DNA of 64,000 nt, taken from positions 1,532,761 through 1,596,760 of the forward strand of contig CM032801.1 of the NCBI GenBank assembly GCA_019155185.1. The letters are read 5' to 3'. The stretch's first letter is position 1, and each line of letters opens with the position of its first letter. The stretch is from Beaufortia kweichowensis. Taxonomy: Eukaryota; Chordata; Actinopteri; Cypriniformes; Gastromyzontidae. Under the pieces are notes generated by a model. It was given only the letters and a program-made list of their open reading frames with translations, was not told the DNA's origin and made no database searches. Below are positions 14,101-51,560 of this stretch, piece by piece. Position numbers and translations under genes: made by a program.

Positions 14101-17100
14101 AGCATGTGCATTAACAATGCAGAAAGTTATGAATCCAAGCCAAAAAGAGGACTTTAAAGATCTAATCACGTCAGACTTCTTATGCATGCATGCATGCATA
14201 ACCCATGCCATGTATCAGAGATATGGAAACATAATACCATACATTTATTTTAGGATAATTCTGGCCTACTTGATGCCAATGTTAAGTTTCTAAAGGTGAT
14301 CTTGAGAAAGCAGTTCAATTTGCAAATATTACAAGAGCCATTCAATTTTATAATAATTTCATTAGGGAGTTACCATTTTTGCAACCCTGTAATACATTTG
14401 TGAGCATGTGTAAAAAGATAAACACTTCAGAATGAACAAAATTATATATAAACTGTAAGAATGGGTTACCCGGGTTTGGTAACAGAAAAATACTTGTTTC
14501 ATTATTACTTTGTTTAAAAAACAACTTGGTTAACAAAGTTGACATTCCATAATTATATATGCAGCATTAATGACAAAACATAAAGAAGACTAGGGCAGTG
14601 TCAGGTGTAATCGAATAGACCCATGTGTATACTTAGAGCACAGTAAATATAATTATGTTCATTGTACAATAAGCTTGTCACTAAATCAACATTTAAGAGA
14701 AGCTGTATTGACACTTACCTTGATAGTGCTGCAATGTTTCCGAGGGTGTAAAATACTGCAAACAATTTAATGCCAACTTTAGGCAAGAAGAGAAGTGCAG
14801 TTCCCTGTTTCAGACGACATAATGTATTGGTTAATATTAAAAACTCTTTATGTGACATTACATTTTAAAGCCCAAACCACAGGAAATGTAACAATTTTAG
14901 TTCTTTTACATCAACATGTAAAACACTTCTGCCACCTAGTGGTGTTGCAAAGCTAATGCTTTGAGAAATAGATAAATTCATACATGGGCCTCAAAAAGTA
15001 GTGGGACACTAAAGTCATGCCTCACTTGTGATACTGCCATTGCATTTTATAACAAAATATTAAAGCTTACAAATAACGCTGATGATTTTCTCAAAACTAA
15101 AATAATTTCTTATGAAGTAGATTTTTTTGCAGTAGTGATTTTTAGTGGAGGAAGTCAATTCCCTTAAGTTCACACTAGCGTTTTAGCCAAGTAAGCATTG
15201 TTTATATAATTTAAAATGTTTGGTTTGAAAAGTGTGCTTTATAAAGTAAATGGCTGTTATCAGTACAGTGTTATCATGACTCTGAAAGCCGTTGGCAGAA
15301 GGGGGAGGAGGAAAGCTTCTAAAGACATAATTCTGTATGGCCAGTTAAAACTGGTACAAATCCTCTTATATTCCTTTTTGAAAAAAGTTTATTTCATGCA
15401 TATTCAGGCAAACTAGTCCTGAAATATAATTTAAATGTTCGCATTTCTTTTTAGTTCAGTGAAAATGGTTCATAAAGCAAATCATACAGGTTGGAACTAA
15501 AGCGACAAATTTCTATTTTTACCAGCATAACTTTAACAAACTCATATTATGAGGTGATGGAAGAGAGGAAGGTAACACCATCATTATTACCTTCATTACC
15601 ATCATTGACCAAAGGTTGTAATGCCTAAGGTGCCTATTTAATGAAGTGGACTGATACAGACAAACACACTTACAAGTATTGAGCACAGGATCCCGGCTGC
15701 AAAACAAATGACAAACCATTTCACCCGTGTGCCATAACCGAGTGTTGTGCCGTCCAGAATCTACAGAGAAGAATCACAGGATGTCACATGATTCATAAAT
15801 GCACCATGAACAATGAGCAAGGGTTTATGCGAACATGTTGACGTGTGCACATCATCCATTTGATCAACAAAACACCAATAATTTACAACTTCACAGATCC
15901 GCAGGAAGAATATGACCAGAATAAAATGCTTCTACTATTGTTCTTGCTTTTCCATTCAACTGGTCACATGACTCAACGTTTATGTAAATTAATGCAACAG
16001 AATACAACAACATGGTTAAAACTAATCACACTAACATTTTTGCTTATAGCAGACATCAGTCATTTAAAGGGGCCAGATCATGCTTTCTTATCATCTATTT
16101 TTTCCTGAGGTCTACCCATACTGTCGATAGTATAGTACTATCTTCTATACATTTTCCACCCTCTGACCCACATCTCCGACCTTTAAATAACAGTATACAG
16201 GCCAATTTTTTAGTTGAGTTCTATGTAAATGCCAAATATATTTAAAACAGTGTATAATGATGTTCTTCGCTAGTAAACCTGCATCACTTTCTAACAGGAT
16301 CCTACAATTACTATCCATTGAAATGTGCTGCTCAAACTGTTAACGACATTCCGGAATGATCAGGAATCTTGTTTATTTATTATGCTTGGATTGTCTTTCC
16401 TGATCACCCAATAGGAACGAAACACCCATTATGTGTAGCTATAGGTGGTCATGTGTTAATGTATGTACCTTATTCATCTGTCTCATGTCAGAAGGCTGTA
16501 AAGATGCAGGATGAGTTTTTTTTTACAGCACCTTAAAGCTGTAACAACAGCTTAACAACATATTATAACAGTTTAGTGTAATGCAAAATAGTTTCATAAA
16601 TGCTCTTTTTTGACTGGGAGAGAGTTAAAAAAGTTACAGTATGTTTTCATAGTACAATGAACTATTGTATCTAAAACGATTAGGAATATTTTCATGATAT
16701 GGCCCATTTAAACACTTAAAGTGAGAGAACAGAATCAGCTACAGTGTTTATAACGAAACAACATCCAGAGGTCGTGACCTTACCTCACGTGATCCTTCCC
16801 CTCAGAAGCATGTAAAACCATTAGTTAACAAATGTTAACATTATCACATAACAATCACTTGCATACAAATAATGCGAACACATTCATACATTAAAAATTA
16901 ACACTGTACTTAATATTATCTACTTTTTTTTTACGAAGAATAATTATTGTGATATGTGGACATGCTGCCACTGTACACTAGCATGATAGTAACACCGTTG
17001 TACTGTTTAATAAACGTCATCTAAATACTATGGTTTATGCAGACAGCAATAGTTCGGTATTACGATACATATTGTTGCACGTGAAGTTTATATAATGAGT

Positions 17101-17329
17101 TTTAAGATATGACACCATGTTTAATTACTGCGGTAAACAAAACATCATGTTGTATGATATATGATACTGCCACAGTATTTTGTAAGTGCATATCAGCACT
17201 GTGAATGACAGAACCCACACAAACTCAATGTGGCCTGACGTAGGAAAGACTTTGTCTTCATACCTGTGATGTAAGACCCACTTCTTCATTCTCCTCTCGA
17301 CCGCTTAACACACGACGCAACTTGTCCAT
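5187..17329 (-). CDS. sft2d1: Vesicle transport protein SFT2A (SFT2 domain containing 1), 8 coding exons
   Basis: Joined coding exons (minus): 17329-17264, 15760-15674, 14804-14719, 11925-11844, 11343-11308, 11199-11141, 9113-9084, 5226-5187. All junctions are GT-AG and phases close, giving 161 aa (human about 159). The protein is a small four-helix Got1/SFT2-family membrane protein: helices near residues 37-59, 63-85, 100-119 and 124-143, with a charged cytosolic N-terminus (MDKLRRVLSG) and the family motif STCFLMGP at 80-87 followed by KQLKRMFEPTR. SFT2 proteins act in retrograde endosome-to-Golgi vesicle fusion (from yeast Sft2; role in fish inferred). Three exons are very small (30-40 nt), so gene finders may drop them. 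The neighbours prr18 and rps6ka2 support orthology to SFT2D1 rather than SFT2D2/3. Confidence 0.95.
9574..9583. promoter_or_regulatory. Palindromic kappaB-type site
   Basis: GGGAATTCCC is a perfect kappaB palindrome, followed at once by a second half-site (GAATTCCC). It lies in the sft2d1 intron between exons 6 and 7. Sequence match only; function unknown. Confidence 0.25.
9790..9955. repeat. Dispersed cyprinid repeat fragment
   Basis: Words such as TTTATGGGGCTTTCTATAAAC, TACTGTACAAACTGTACATT, CCCCTACCCCTAAATCTAACC and CAGTATGATTTATAAGC match a very common zebrafish/carp interspersed repeat. A related fragment flanks the AT microsatellite at 53720-53880. Family assignment is from recognition only. 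Confidence 0.45.
10790..10985. repeat. Dispersed cyprinid repeat fragment
   Basis: Contains ACTACATGTACTTAAC, GGGTTAGTTTTAGG, AATAATTACAC, CAGTAAGTAC and GGACTGTAAAATAAAG in the order of a common cyprinid interspersed repeat. Degenerate copy inside an sft2d1 intron. Confidence 0.4.
14928..14946 (-). promoter_or_regulatory. CTCF-like motif
   Basis: The minus strand reads CCACTAGGTGGCAG, which fits the CTCF core consensus at every position. Located in the sft2d1 intron between exons 2 and 3. Occupancy cannot be judged from sequence. Confidence 0.4.
16063..16712. mobile_element. Non-autonomous DNA element with about 20-bp inverted ends
   Basis: Left end TTTAAAGGGGCCAGATCATG and right end CATGATATGGCCCATTTAAA are inverted repeats (about 18/20 matching) spaced 650 bp. 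No transposase frame lies between them. Matches the style of cyprinid TTAAAGGGG MITEs. Target-site duplication is not clear. Located in sft2d1 intron 1. Confidence 0.5.
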
Positions 17330-17680
17330 TGTCGCACCTCACGTAAAAGGTTATTTATATTGAAATTCTCGGACACTTCCTCGAAGTTGCAGATTGACAC
17401 ATATATCAGACGCGTTATTTTTGACGCCCCGTTTTTGACAAGCCCCGCCCCGAAGCTTATCCCTGCCTGCTGTGGTTGGGCCAACTAAATGAGTGACTTG
17501 TTATTTGCCCAATAGCAGACAAGAATTATGCTTACTAGCCAATCCTGACACATACTGTAAGGCGGGGCTACTGTATACTAAAGGAACGCAGACTAGGCGG
17601 GACAAGTGCGCATGCGCAGATCGAAACGCTGGCGCTGTTTTTTAAAGTGCCAATACTGCATGTCACGTGATTTGTGTTGT
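17330..17680 (-). promoter_or_regulatory. sft2d1: sft2d1 promoter, TATA-less, NRF1 and E-box sites
   Basis: Upstream of the sft2d1 ATG lie a GC box (CCCCGCCCCG, about 17443-17453), a CCAAT box (CCCAATAGC, about 17507-17515), a perfect NRF1 palindrome TGCGCATGCGCA (17607-17618) and an E-box GTCACGTGA (17662-17670). No TATA box is placed well. This is a housekeeping-type promoter; sites are motif matches only. Confidence 0.5.
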
Positions 17681-17835
17681 ACGCGAACACTTGCCATTGC
17701 TCTTACTCCTGTATATTATTTATAATACGCTGACCCCGTAATGTATTTTATTAATTTGACAAAGAGTTAGTAAAAGTGCTTTCAGTTCTGTTTAGCTATC
17801 AGCCCTCATAAAATATTTAGTTTACTATATTAGTT

Positions 17836-17874
<39 letters not shown>

Positions 17875-17998
17875 TATTATATATAGTTGATATTAAATAT
17901 ATAAATTCAATAAGCAGAGTGTGAGTATCCCTATGAATATTAACTACAGTAATTGACACAGTCTAACTACAGTAATTCACATATCAATATAGTTATAT

Positions 17999-18078
<80 letters not shown>

Positions 18079-20235
18079 TATTCATTTGTAGTAAATCCAC
18101 AGTAATCACAAATTACTACAATAGTCACAGTTTAAAAATTATATTTGTAGTAAAACTATGGTGATACAAATGGCAAGAAGATTACCAAATTACATGGTTA
18201 CTACGCTTACTAGTTCAGAAAATGATAAAAGTCGGTGTTATCTGTGTCTGTTACATTAATAAAATAAACCAGCATAGTCTACTCTAGTCAAAGTTTAAAA
18301 CTACCTGCTTAAAATCCAGTAAACCATATGCACAATCTATTATTACACAAATTTCCCTCCATCTTTATTTTGCCTCATAATAAGCTTAATAATATAAAGA
18401 TAGAAAAAGAAAATTAGATAATGGATTAAGCCCTTAAAATCACCATTAACATGATCATTGAACCTATTTCACAGTAACCCAAAAATACAGATTTAATCAC
18501 ACTGTATAAAATTCAAAATAATAAACATGATATAGCATCATCACAATATTGAAACAAGTTTGATGTTATTTTAACCAGAGCTGTTTATTTAGAAACATTT
18601 GGTATGCAAGCCAACATAGAACATAAAAGTATCTTTTTTTATAGCAAGGATATATCCAATAATACTGTGGCTGTTGTAACACACCAGATATACAACAAGA
18701 ACTGTTTTAGTTTTGCTGAAAGAAGCACTGATGTTCTGACATTAATCTGTTTCTCTCAAATATGTGAGATTCCTGGAAAAACTAATCTACAACAATCCGT
18801 TTGCACATGTTACAATACATAAAAAAATCAAAATAAGCCACACCAGCAACAGATTAAGTGTTCGTCTGAAGGTTATCCCTGTAGAAACACACACCATGAT
18901 AAGTGAGCATCATTTGAGAAAAGGTATTTATCATATTCATACAAAAATATTGGACTATCTCTTAGAGAGCATCAAAATAAAGATTCTTTTTATCTCTTCT
19001 GCATTCATTAAACTGCTACAGATTAGGCATGCAAATTTAATTAAATAATCAAAATATCCTTAAATGTGTTTCATGGATCCGTACTATGCAAGGAGAATTT
19101 CTTTAATGTTGTCTTTAACTCTAATATAAGATGAATAACAATGTGTGTGATGTATAGTTTAAATCTAGGTAATGAAGATTATGACCTCTATGTGTAAATC
19201 AAGAGACTATATACAAATAGCTAATATGTATGCTAGATAGATTTTGGTAACCCAGTTCAAACTTTGCATACAAATTCTTAGTGTTTCCAGGAGTAAAAAT
19301 ACAAGCACATGTTAATATTTAAAACGTTTCATTGTATTTCTCACCATCTGTTTAATATAGTGCAAAGGTGTGGCACTTGTTTAGCTTTTGTTTTTATGCA
19401 TAAAGGTCACTTCAAAACAATAAATACGCAAATAAACATGTAGCCAATTAAATATACAGGAAAACAAATAATATATATATATAAATAAATAAATAGAAAT
19501 ACAGATAAACATGCATGTACATAAATAAATAAATTAAAAATAAATAAATAAATTAGCCAGTTTGTTGGAATACATTAAAAAAGCATAAAACTTTACAATC
19601 AACTCTTATTACACCCCCCCAAAAATACAAAAAATCTAATTAAATAAAATCAACCAAACGCAAACAAACAAAATAAGTAACAAAAATAAGGTTCAAAATG
19701 TTCTTTGTGCTTTTATTAGCATGTTTGATCATGTATAAGGATGGCATGCATGTTCAAAAGATGCTTATAATGCTCGCATTGAGTGTTGTCACCATGAAAA
19801 ACTATAAAGGAGCTACTAACGTGTAGGGCTTGCAGTCGACTAGTGAGTAAAAACCTTGTATAAAATGAATCATTTGCACAGCGAAGAGCATCAGCAGTCT
19901 AAAGAGCAGCTAGAGAGAACGTCTGCTCTGTTGGTGATGCGGGTGAGAAACAAAAGTGCACAGATCTCTTGAAAGATTCATGCTGCTTGCTTTGCAATGA
20001 TGTCTTGCTTGCTTATAGTGCCTGTAAGCCTCTAGGCGACACTTGATTCATTTTAGCTATCTTGATGTGGTTTGAAGAATGTTTGTGAGTCTTTCAAATA
20101 AACTCATAAAATCTCAGAAGTCCTACGTGCATACTTTGTGCATACTAGTAAACTAGTCATTGCAACCCCTACTAACATCTACAAGACTCAAACTGAAGAA
20201 AAATTAGCTATGACCCACCATTAAAAAGGAAACCA
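17395..20235. other. Intergenic sft2d1-rps6ka2, no gene seen
   Basis: Holds the sft2d1 promoter, two (AT)n tracts (17840-17890 and 17995-18074), and an AAAT-rich stretch near 19470-19560. In human this interval holds MPC1; I looked for its exons on both strands and saw none. Confidence 0.5.
17995..18074. repeat. (AT)n microsatellite
   Basis: About 70-80 bp of uninterrupted AT dinucleotides; a shorter interrupted AT tract lies at 17840-17890. Self-complementary, so able to extrude hairpins. Confidence 0.95.
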
Positions 20236-20236
20236 C

Positions 20237-20242
20237 TTTATT
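20237..20242 (-). terminator. rps6ka2: Candidate rps6ka2 polyadenylation signal
   Basis: AATAAA on the minus strand, about 210 bp beyond the rps6ka2 stop codon. It is the nearest canonical signal; longer 3' UTRs cannot be excluded. Confidence 0.4.
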
Positions 20243-20449
20243 ATCATACAAGAAACAGCCATACGCCTTGACAGCCGAGATCTGCACCTGGACTTCAACA
20301 ATCTCCTGACATCAGCCGAGACACTTTGCAGATCCGTTGGCGATCGGTCACTCTGCTCCAGATGCTCTGCTGGTCCTCTGGTGTCCTGTTTGAAGACGGG
20401 ACACTTGACATGTTTAAAATTACAGACACTGCTGCGGCCGGGTAAAGCA

Positions 20450-46248
<25,799 letters not shown>

Positions 46249-46700
46249 TGTCCGGAGCACTGCTATCCTCAGATGACAATTTATCTCTGTCCAGCGATTA
46301 AATCCAGATCAGCGCACAATAGCGGATTTAGAGCCGCCTCCCCTGCACTAATCCATAATGCTCAGTTATGAGGGGGGGTGAAGCCATGAGCAAACACACA
46401 CATGCAGGTTCAGGAGTGTGTCCCGCTGACGCCGTGCGCGCACCCTGTGCTCAGTTGTGGCGCGCTAAAGGTGACGGGAGCTGTCCTCAGCACCACCTTT
46501 ACACAATCCCTCCCCCGTCATACAGCTCCTTAAAGGAAAGTTTTAGTTCTTCTGCGTTAAACTACTTTCTTACACGCCAGATAAATATACAAAGAGCATT
46601 GCAGATAAGCCATTCATAGGTCGATTTCGCCTAGAAGTGTAAACACTGCGACTCTGTGTGGAACAACCAATAGCGTGAGCTGTGGGCGGGACTAATGTTT
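46249..46700 (-). promoter_or_regulatory. rps6ka2: rps6ka2 5' UTR and promoter
   Basis: GC-richer than its surroundings. On the minus strand a GC box CCCGCCC (46684-46690) and an inverted CCAAT box (46667-46671) lie about 420 bp upstream of the ATG, and CpG-rich sequence (GCGCGCC-like words near 46430-46465) follows. No TATA box at a useful position. Start site is inferred. Confidence 0.45.
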
Positions 46701-49700
46701 TCTGACCAACGGAAGACGGGCAGTGTTAAGGGGGAAAAATTAACAACATGCTATTTTTTCCAGTTGTCTAATTAAAAACTTCACCTGATTAGTAATAGCT
46801 CACTCAAAAAATACAATTGTCACGCTGTTTTAAACGGAAAGAAATTAAGATATTAGGTAGAATGTTCACACAGCTATTTTCTACATAAGAAAATTGAATA
46901 ATTTTATTCAATTAAATTTCTATTAACTGAAAACCTTTCCTTTTCTTTCTATTTCTCAAATGTTATTTGGGTTAAATTCTCAAATGGGAAACATTTTAAC
47001 TGGGACACAATGTAAATTTATGGTAGTAAATATTTAAAATACTGATACCACGGATGAAGTTTTTCTTTGTGAATTCAGACTGTCTGGTCATGGTGTTAGT
47101 TTGACACAAAACTCCCAAATGTACCTGTTCAAACTATAGAGACATAAAACCCTCTGAACTGAATCAGTTTGACCTATTTTTCTTCATTACTGCTTTATTT
47201 TATTAGTTATCTAATGTGTAGGACTGTAAATGTCTGGAGGGTTTGAACAGTTAATGTTAGATAAGACTGAAACTTTTTTAAATAAGCCACAGGAGGTTTT
47301 ATGTTGAGAGTGAATGTGAAATTGCGATGAAACTCCACTCACACAGTGTAAAGGTGATCATTTGTATTCTGTAAAAATAGCATTTATTTTTTTAACTGTC
47401 TTAAAAATTCACATCTGCATTTAATTTATCCACTTTCTTTTTATCACTAGATTTTTACAAATGAGACGTAAGAAATTGTACATATCTAACATGAACACTA
47501 AAACAAACAATTTTTAAGAAACACGTACATGGTTCTTTTTCTGTGTGTCACAAACAGTAATATGTAGAGTTTCACCACATCTGATACTGTAAGTCAAATA
47601 ACAGATTTAAGAAACATATTCAGTATTGATTGGCTACATGAGAGAGTGAGTCATCAGAGTTTACTGGTGTCTATTTATAGAAAGGACTGACCTGTCCTCA
47701 TGAGCATAATCTTGTTCTGGTAGAAAGGATGAGCAGGGACATCTTCAGACGCTCACTGGTACCTGCAGCCTTATAATTCACTTTTTTATTTATATTTAAA
47801 TTATACTGTAGTTGTTGGATATGTGCATAAACAGTTTGAAAAATCCTAACTTTCTATCAAACCTGTATTTATAATGCATTATAAAGGCATTTATCATTTG
47901 TAAATGCATTCTCTTTTAAAACATTATAATGTTTTGCCAACCTATACTAAAGTAACACATTCAATTAATATAATATAAAGCTTATCTGTTGACGGTTTAT
48001 AACATGATGAACTTCCAAAGTTATAATGTATTATACTGTATAAGTGTTACGTATATCTCTTGAGATCTTTCTACCTATCGTATGAGTGGTCTTTAATGCT
48101 TAAAGTACAGTGACAAACGTCTTTTTGTAAACATCCACAAGGCTTTAAAAATGTATTTCTTTGTTGTTGTCGAAAGATATTATGTAGTGGTTGTAAGACA
48201 TTAAACTTAAGGTAAGATGAAAGTTGTGTGAAAGAGTACAAAAGAACAATACATTTACATATTTTTTTATTCTAATAATACAGAAAGCATGATTTGCATT
48301 TATGCATTTGACAAATGATTTTCAAAATGTGTGCAATTTAAAATGCAATGCAAGTTTGTGTTGCATTGTCAGCGCTGCATCAAGCGGCACTTTAATGGAA
48401 ATACTGTACGTGTGTCTGTCTTCTCTTTCAGCTAAACTATAGCAACAATCTAAAGAGAATCAAGCCAGTTATTTCAAGTGAACATGCTTACATGAGCATA
48501 CATGATCATGGCAACCACTTTTTAGCATTGATGCCATGATTTTTGCACTGGCGCTGTGGTTCTTCAAAAAGCTGTTTTATGTTGACAGCTAAGGTCACAC
48601 AAATGTTTTCCTTTTGATCACATCACACCTCTTTTCTCATGTTTGTATCCAAGGTGTTTGTCATGTATTCAGTCCTACTGAATGTTGTATATGTAATGTA
48701 TGTATGTATATGTAATGTATATATGTATTATATATTTAAGTTTCTGGTTAAATAAACAGATAATCTGTGTCAATCACAGTTAAATCAGCTTTGAACAATG
48801 AAGTGACCCTTGGTATCCAGTGAAGTTGCTGGATAAGTCTCTACACAGAGCACCTGTGCCAGGAGCCCTTCCTTCATCACATACGCAGTGTGTTCATAAC
48901 AGCCTTTAATGTGTTTAATTGTGTGTGACTCCTGTGGTGATGTGCCTGCGGGGGTTTGAAACAGACTGTCACACACTAATAGCTCTGAGGTTTATACGGA
49001 TACGGATGCTCTGTAAATTATCTTCAGCTCTGAGGTTACTTACACGGCAAGGTAAGAAATGCTGAGTGTATGGAAATTCTGGAAAGTATAAGTATGTGCT
49101 TATACTATAATGTAGCTGAGAGTTTAACCCAACTGGAGTGTGTATTTTATTTTGCACAGTTTGAACATTCGTCATCACATTTACAGCATTGATTTGTCTC
49201 AATAACTACAAAAACGTGTCAATAGTATTGCAGCAGGGTTGTATTATTTCAATTACACTTCTTCTAATTTAAACTGAACAGATTCAAACTCAATTTAAAT
49301 AAAAAAAGCGAAAAGCATTCTCAACTGAATTGTGACAGGTGAGATAAAGAGGCAGAATGAAGTCAGCCTGCTGTGTCTGTCACTGCTCCATATGGGTTAT
49401 CTGCTTCCATTCATTTAGAAAGTAATCCATCAGACAGAAGAGAGCTGTTTGATTCAGTTTTTACATAATTTCCTCCTTCACTCTCTGTAAAAGTGAGACA
49501 CAATGAAACAGTAAGCGTTTCTTTCTCACACATGAAAGACGGATGTTTTTTTCCGTCCTGCTCACTCACTATTAAGTTTCTGCTGTCAAGGTCAAATACA
49601 ATGTCTTATTAGAAATACAATTAATTATTAAAAAAAGCAAAAACCACAACTTACAAATGAGATTGTACAAATTCGTAAAATATTCACGATTGTACAAACT

Positions 49701-50558
49701 CGTAAAATATTCACGAATTCCCGTGAGATTGTATTGAAAATACCAAGGGTCAGAAGGTTTCCAATCTGGAAAGAACACATACAAATCCTTTCTTTAAAGT
49801 CTGAAGTTTTTTTCCATGTTTGAAGATTGAGTAATGATTTAGGAAGGCCTTCAGAGGTACATGTTTCTTTCATTTTAAATTAACAATTCTGTTTGACAAA
49901 TAGATACAGAGTTTATTTCACGTGTCTTTAAGTTTGAGGAAAAGTCCATCCAAATATTTAGATTTTGAGCTCTTTATGGTGCAAATAAACCACTGAAATC
50001 ATTCCTTTTTTTCATTTTTCTAGTTCAGCAAAAGATTTATTTGAAAATCTTCAGAGCTCTCTGTCATGTGGTTTAATGTTAGGAGATTAGTTGAGGTTAA
50101 CTAGATTTCAGGGAATTAAAGAGTTTAAAGGGTCTGTTGTTTTTACAGCAGGGACAGATACAGTGAAAACTAGAGCAATAACATCATCATGAAACAACCT
50201 GTCTGCTTATGTGACTTTCTGTGCTATAAAAAATATTCAATTATTGTAAAAGTACATACTGTACTAATGAAACCTGCAACAGATTGCCACTTTATCTCAA
50301 AGCTTTTTTGACAACCTGTTCCTTTCCTAAATCACCTGCATCGTATTAATTTTCCTTATTCATTTTTAAAGACAAATTGGATTTACAGGTGTACTTTAAA
50401 TAAATATTGTGGGCTGATGGTTTTAGAATAAGACTGCCTTCATTTTCAGATTCATTTTAATCTTATTTCACTCAGACAAATCGTGTTCTGTAAACCAGCA
50501 TGTTTTAAACTGCATTTGTTCTGTGTAATTGTGTTTTAATAGGTGTGCAGAAAAACGT
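46701..50558. other. Gene-poor interval upstream of rps6ka2
   Basis: AT-rich, with no gene I can support. Two stretches stand out and are listed under findings: a CCAAT/AP-1/MEF2-TATA cluster at 47629-47760 and an exon-like minus-strand frame at 48785-48960. Confidence 0.45.
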
Positions 50559-50574
50559 CTCAGGTTACGTATGT

Positions 50575-50742
50575 AACCCTTGTTCCCTGAGAGGGAACGA
50601 GACGCTGCGTCAGCGAATGACGCTATGGGAACGCCTTTGCGTGACCGCGTCTGAAGCATGTGTGCAAGATTGCCGAATGGCTAGACTGAACGTCAAGGGC
50701 GGGTGACGTCAGGACCAGGAAGCTATAAAAGAGCGTGGAACA
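50575..50742 (+). repeat. Left inverted repeat of DIRS element, with inward promoter
   Basis: Inverted copy of 53478-53640. The inner 75 bp or so (from GCAAGATTGCCG to GAGCGTGGAA) is identical in both copies by eye. It carries a CRE palindrome TGACGTCA (50704-50711) and a TATA box TATAAAA (50724-50730) pointing inward. Confidence 0.85.
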
Positions 50743-50803
50743 CACACACATTCAGCATAAAGTGCCGAAGCTGCGCCCAGGCATGCAGGAAGTATGGCCG
50801 GAA

Positions 50804-50907
50804 GACGCAGCGTCTCGTTCCCTCTCAGGGAACAAGGGTTATCACGTAACCTGAGGCGTTCCCTTTCAAGGGAACTCAGCGTTGCGTCAGCGAATGGCGC
50901 TATGGGG
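50804..50907. repeat. DIRS internal complementary region
   Basis: The left half (50804-50855, ending CACGTAACCTGAG) is the reverse complement of the left end 50559-50611. The right half (50856-50907, starting GCGTTCCCTTTCAAGG) is the reverse complement of the right end 53595-53646. A few substitutions separate the copies. In DIRS elements this region templates completion of the ends and circle formation. Confidence 0.88.
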
Positions 50908-50999
50908 AAGCGCAATCCCAGCGTAAGCCGTCACGAGCAAGTCCCTGGAAGTGTGAATCCGTGAGAGCACAATAAGAGGAACTACCTCGACAGGTTAAA

Positions 51000-51560
51000 G
51001 CGTAGACCCTGGCTCGCAAGCCAGAGCGCCATAAGGGAGTGAGACGGCGAGATTTCCTGGCCGTTTATAACTACTCCGAGAAGGCCCGTAAGGGCAAGAT
51101 ATGCAGGACCTCAGTCCTGATACAAGAACATACAGGGAATACACGGCGAGATTCACTGGCCGGTAACCAAATAAGCCGAAACGCATGGGCTCACCCACTG
51201 CGATGGAAGTCACCAGGGCCCCACCGGGCCCCCGGGAAAAAGTGCAAAGGAGCAGAAACCCAAGTGCAGGTAGCTGGCTCTCGAGCCAGAACCGCAAAGC
51301 TGGAAACACACAGCGAGACTCAGCTGGCCGGTGTCCAAGTACAAGTCGACCCCTCAGGGCTGAGGTGCATGGGAACCCCTGTCACGGGGTCCTGGCCCTC
51401 GAGCCAGGCCCCAAAGAGGACGAGAGACAAGACCCTACTTGCCGCAAGTCAGATAAATAGAATACCCAGCGAGATTTCCTGGCTGTTATTAAGTGAAAAC
51501 AAGCCCCTCAGGGCTGCAGAACATGGGCACCTGGCGTGGAAGCCAGGTCCAAGTCATAAA
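51000..51560. repeat. Degenerate tandem repeats with small hairpins inside DIRS element
   Basis: A CGAGATTTCCTGGCCGTT-like word recurs near 51049, 51147, 51315 and 51471. A TGGCTC..GAGCCA hairpin (TGGCTCGCAAGCCA and variants) recurs near 51010, 51271, 51400 and 51525. CCCCTCAGGGCTG occurs twice (about 51350 and 51506). This is noncoding sequence between the recombinase stop and the internal complementary region. Confidence 0.6.

Noticed and set aside
17400..20230. Search for MPC1 exons expected from human gene order
   Set aside because: No frame on either strand resembled the protein, so no feature is called.
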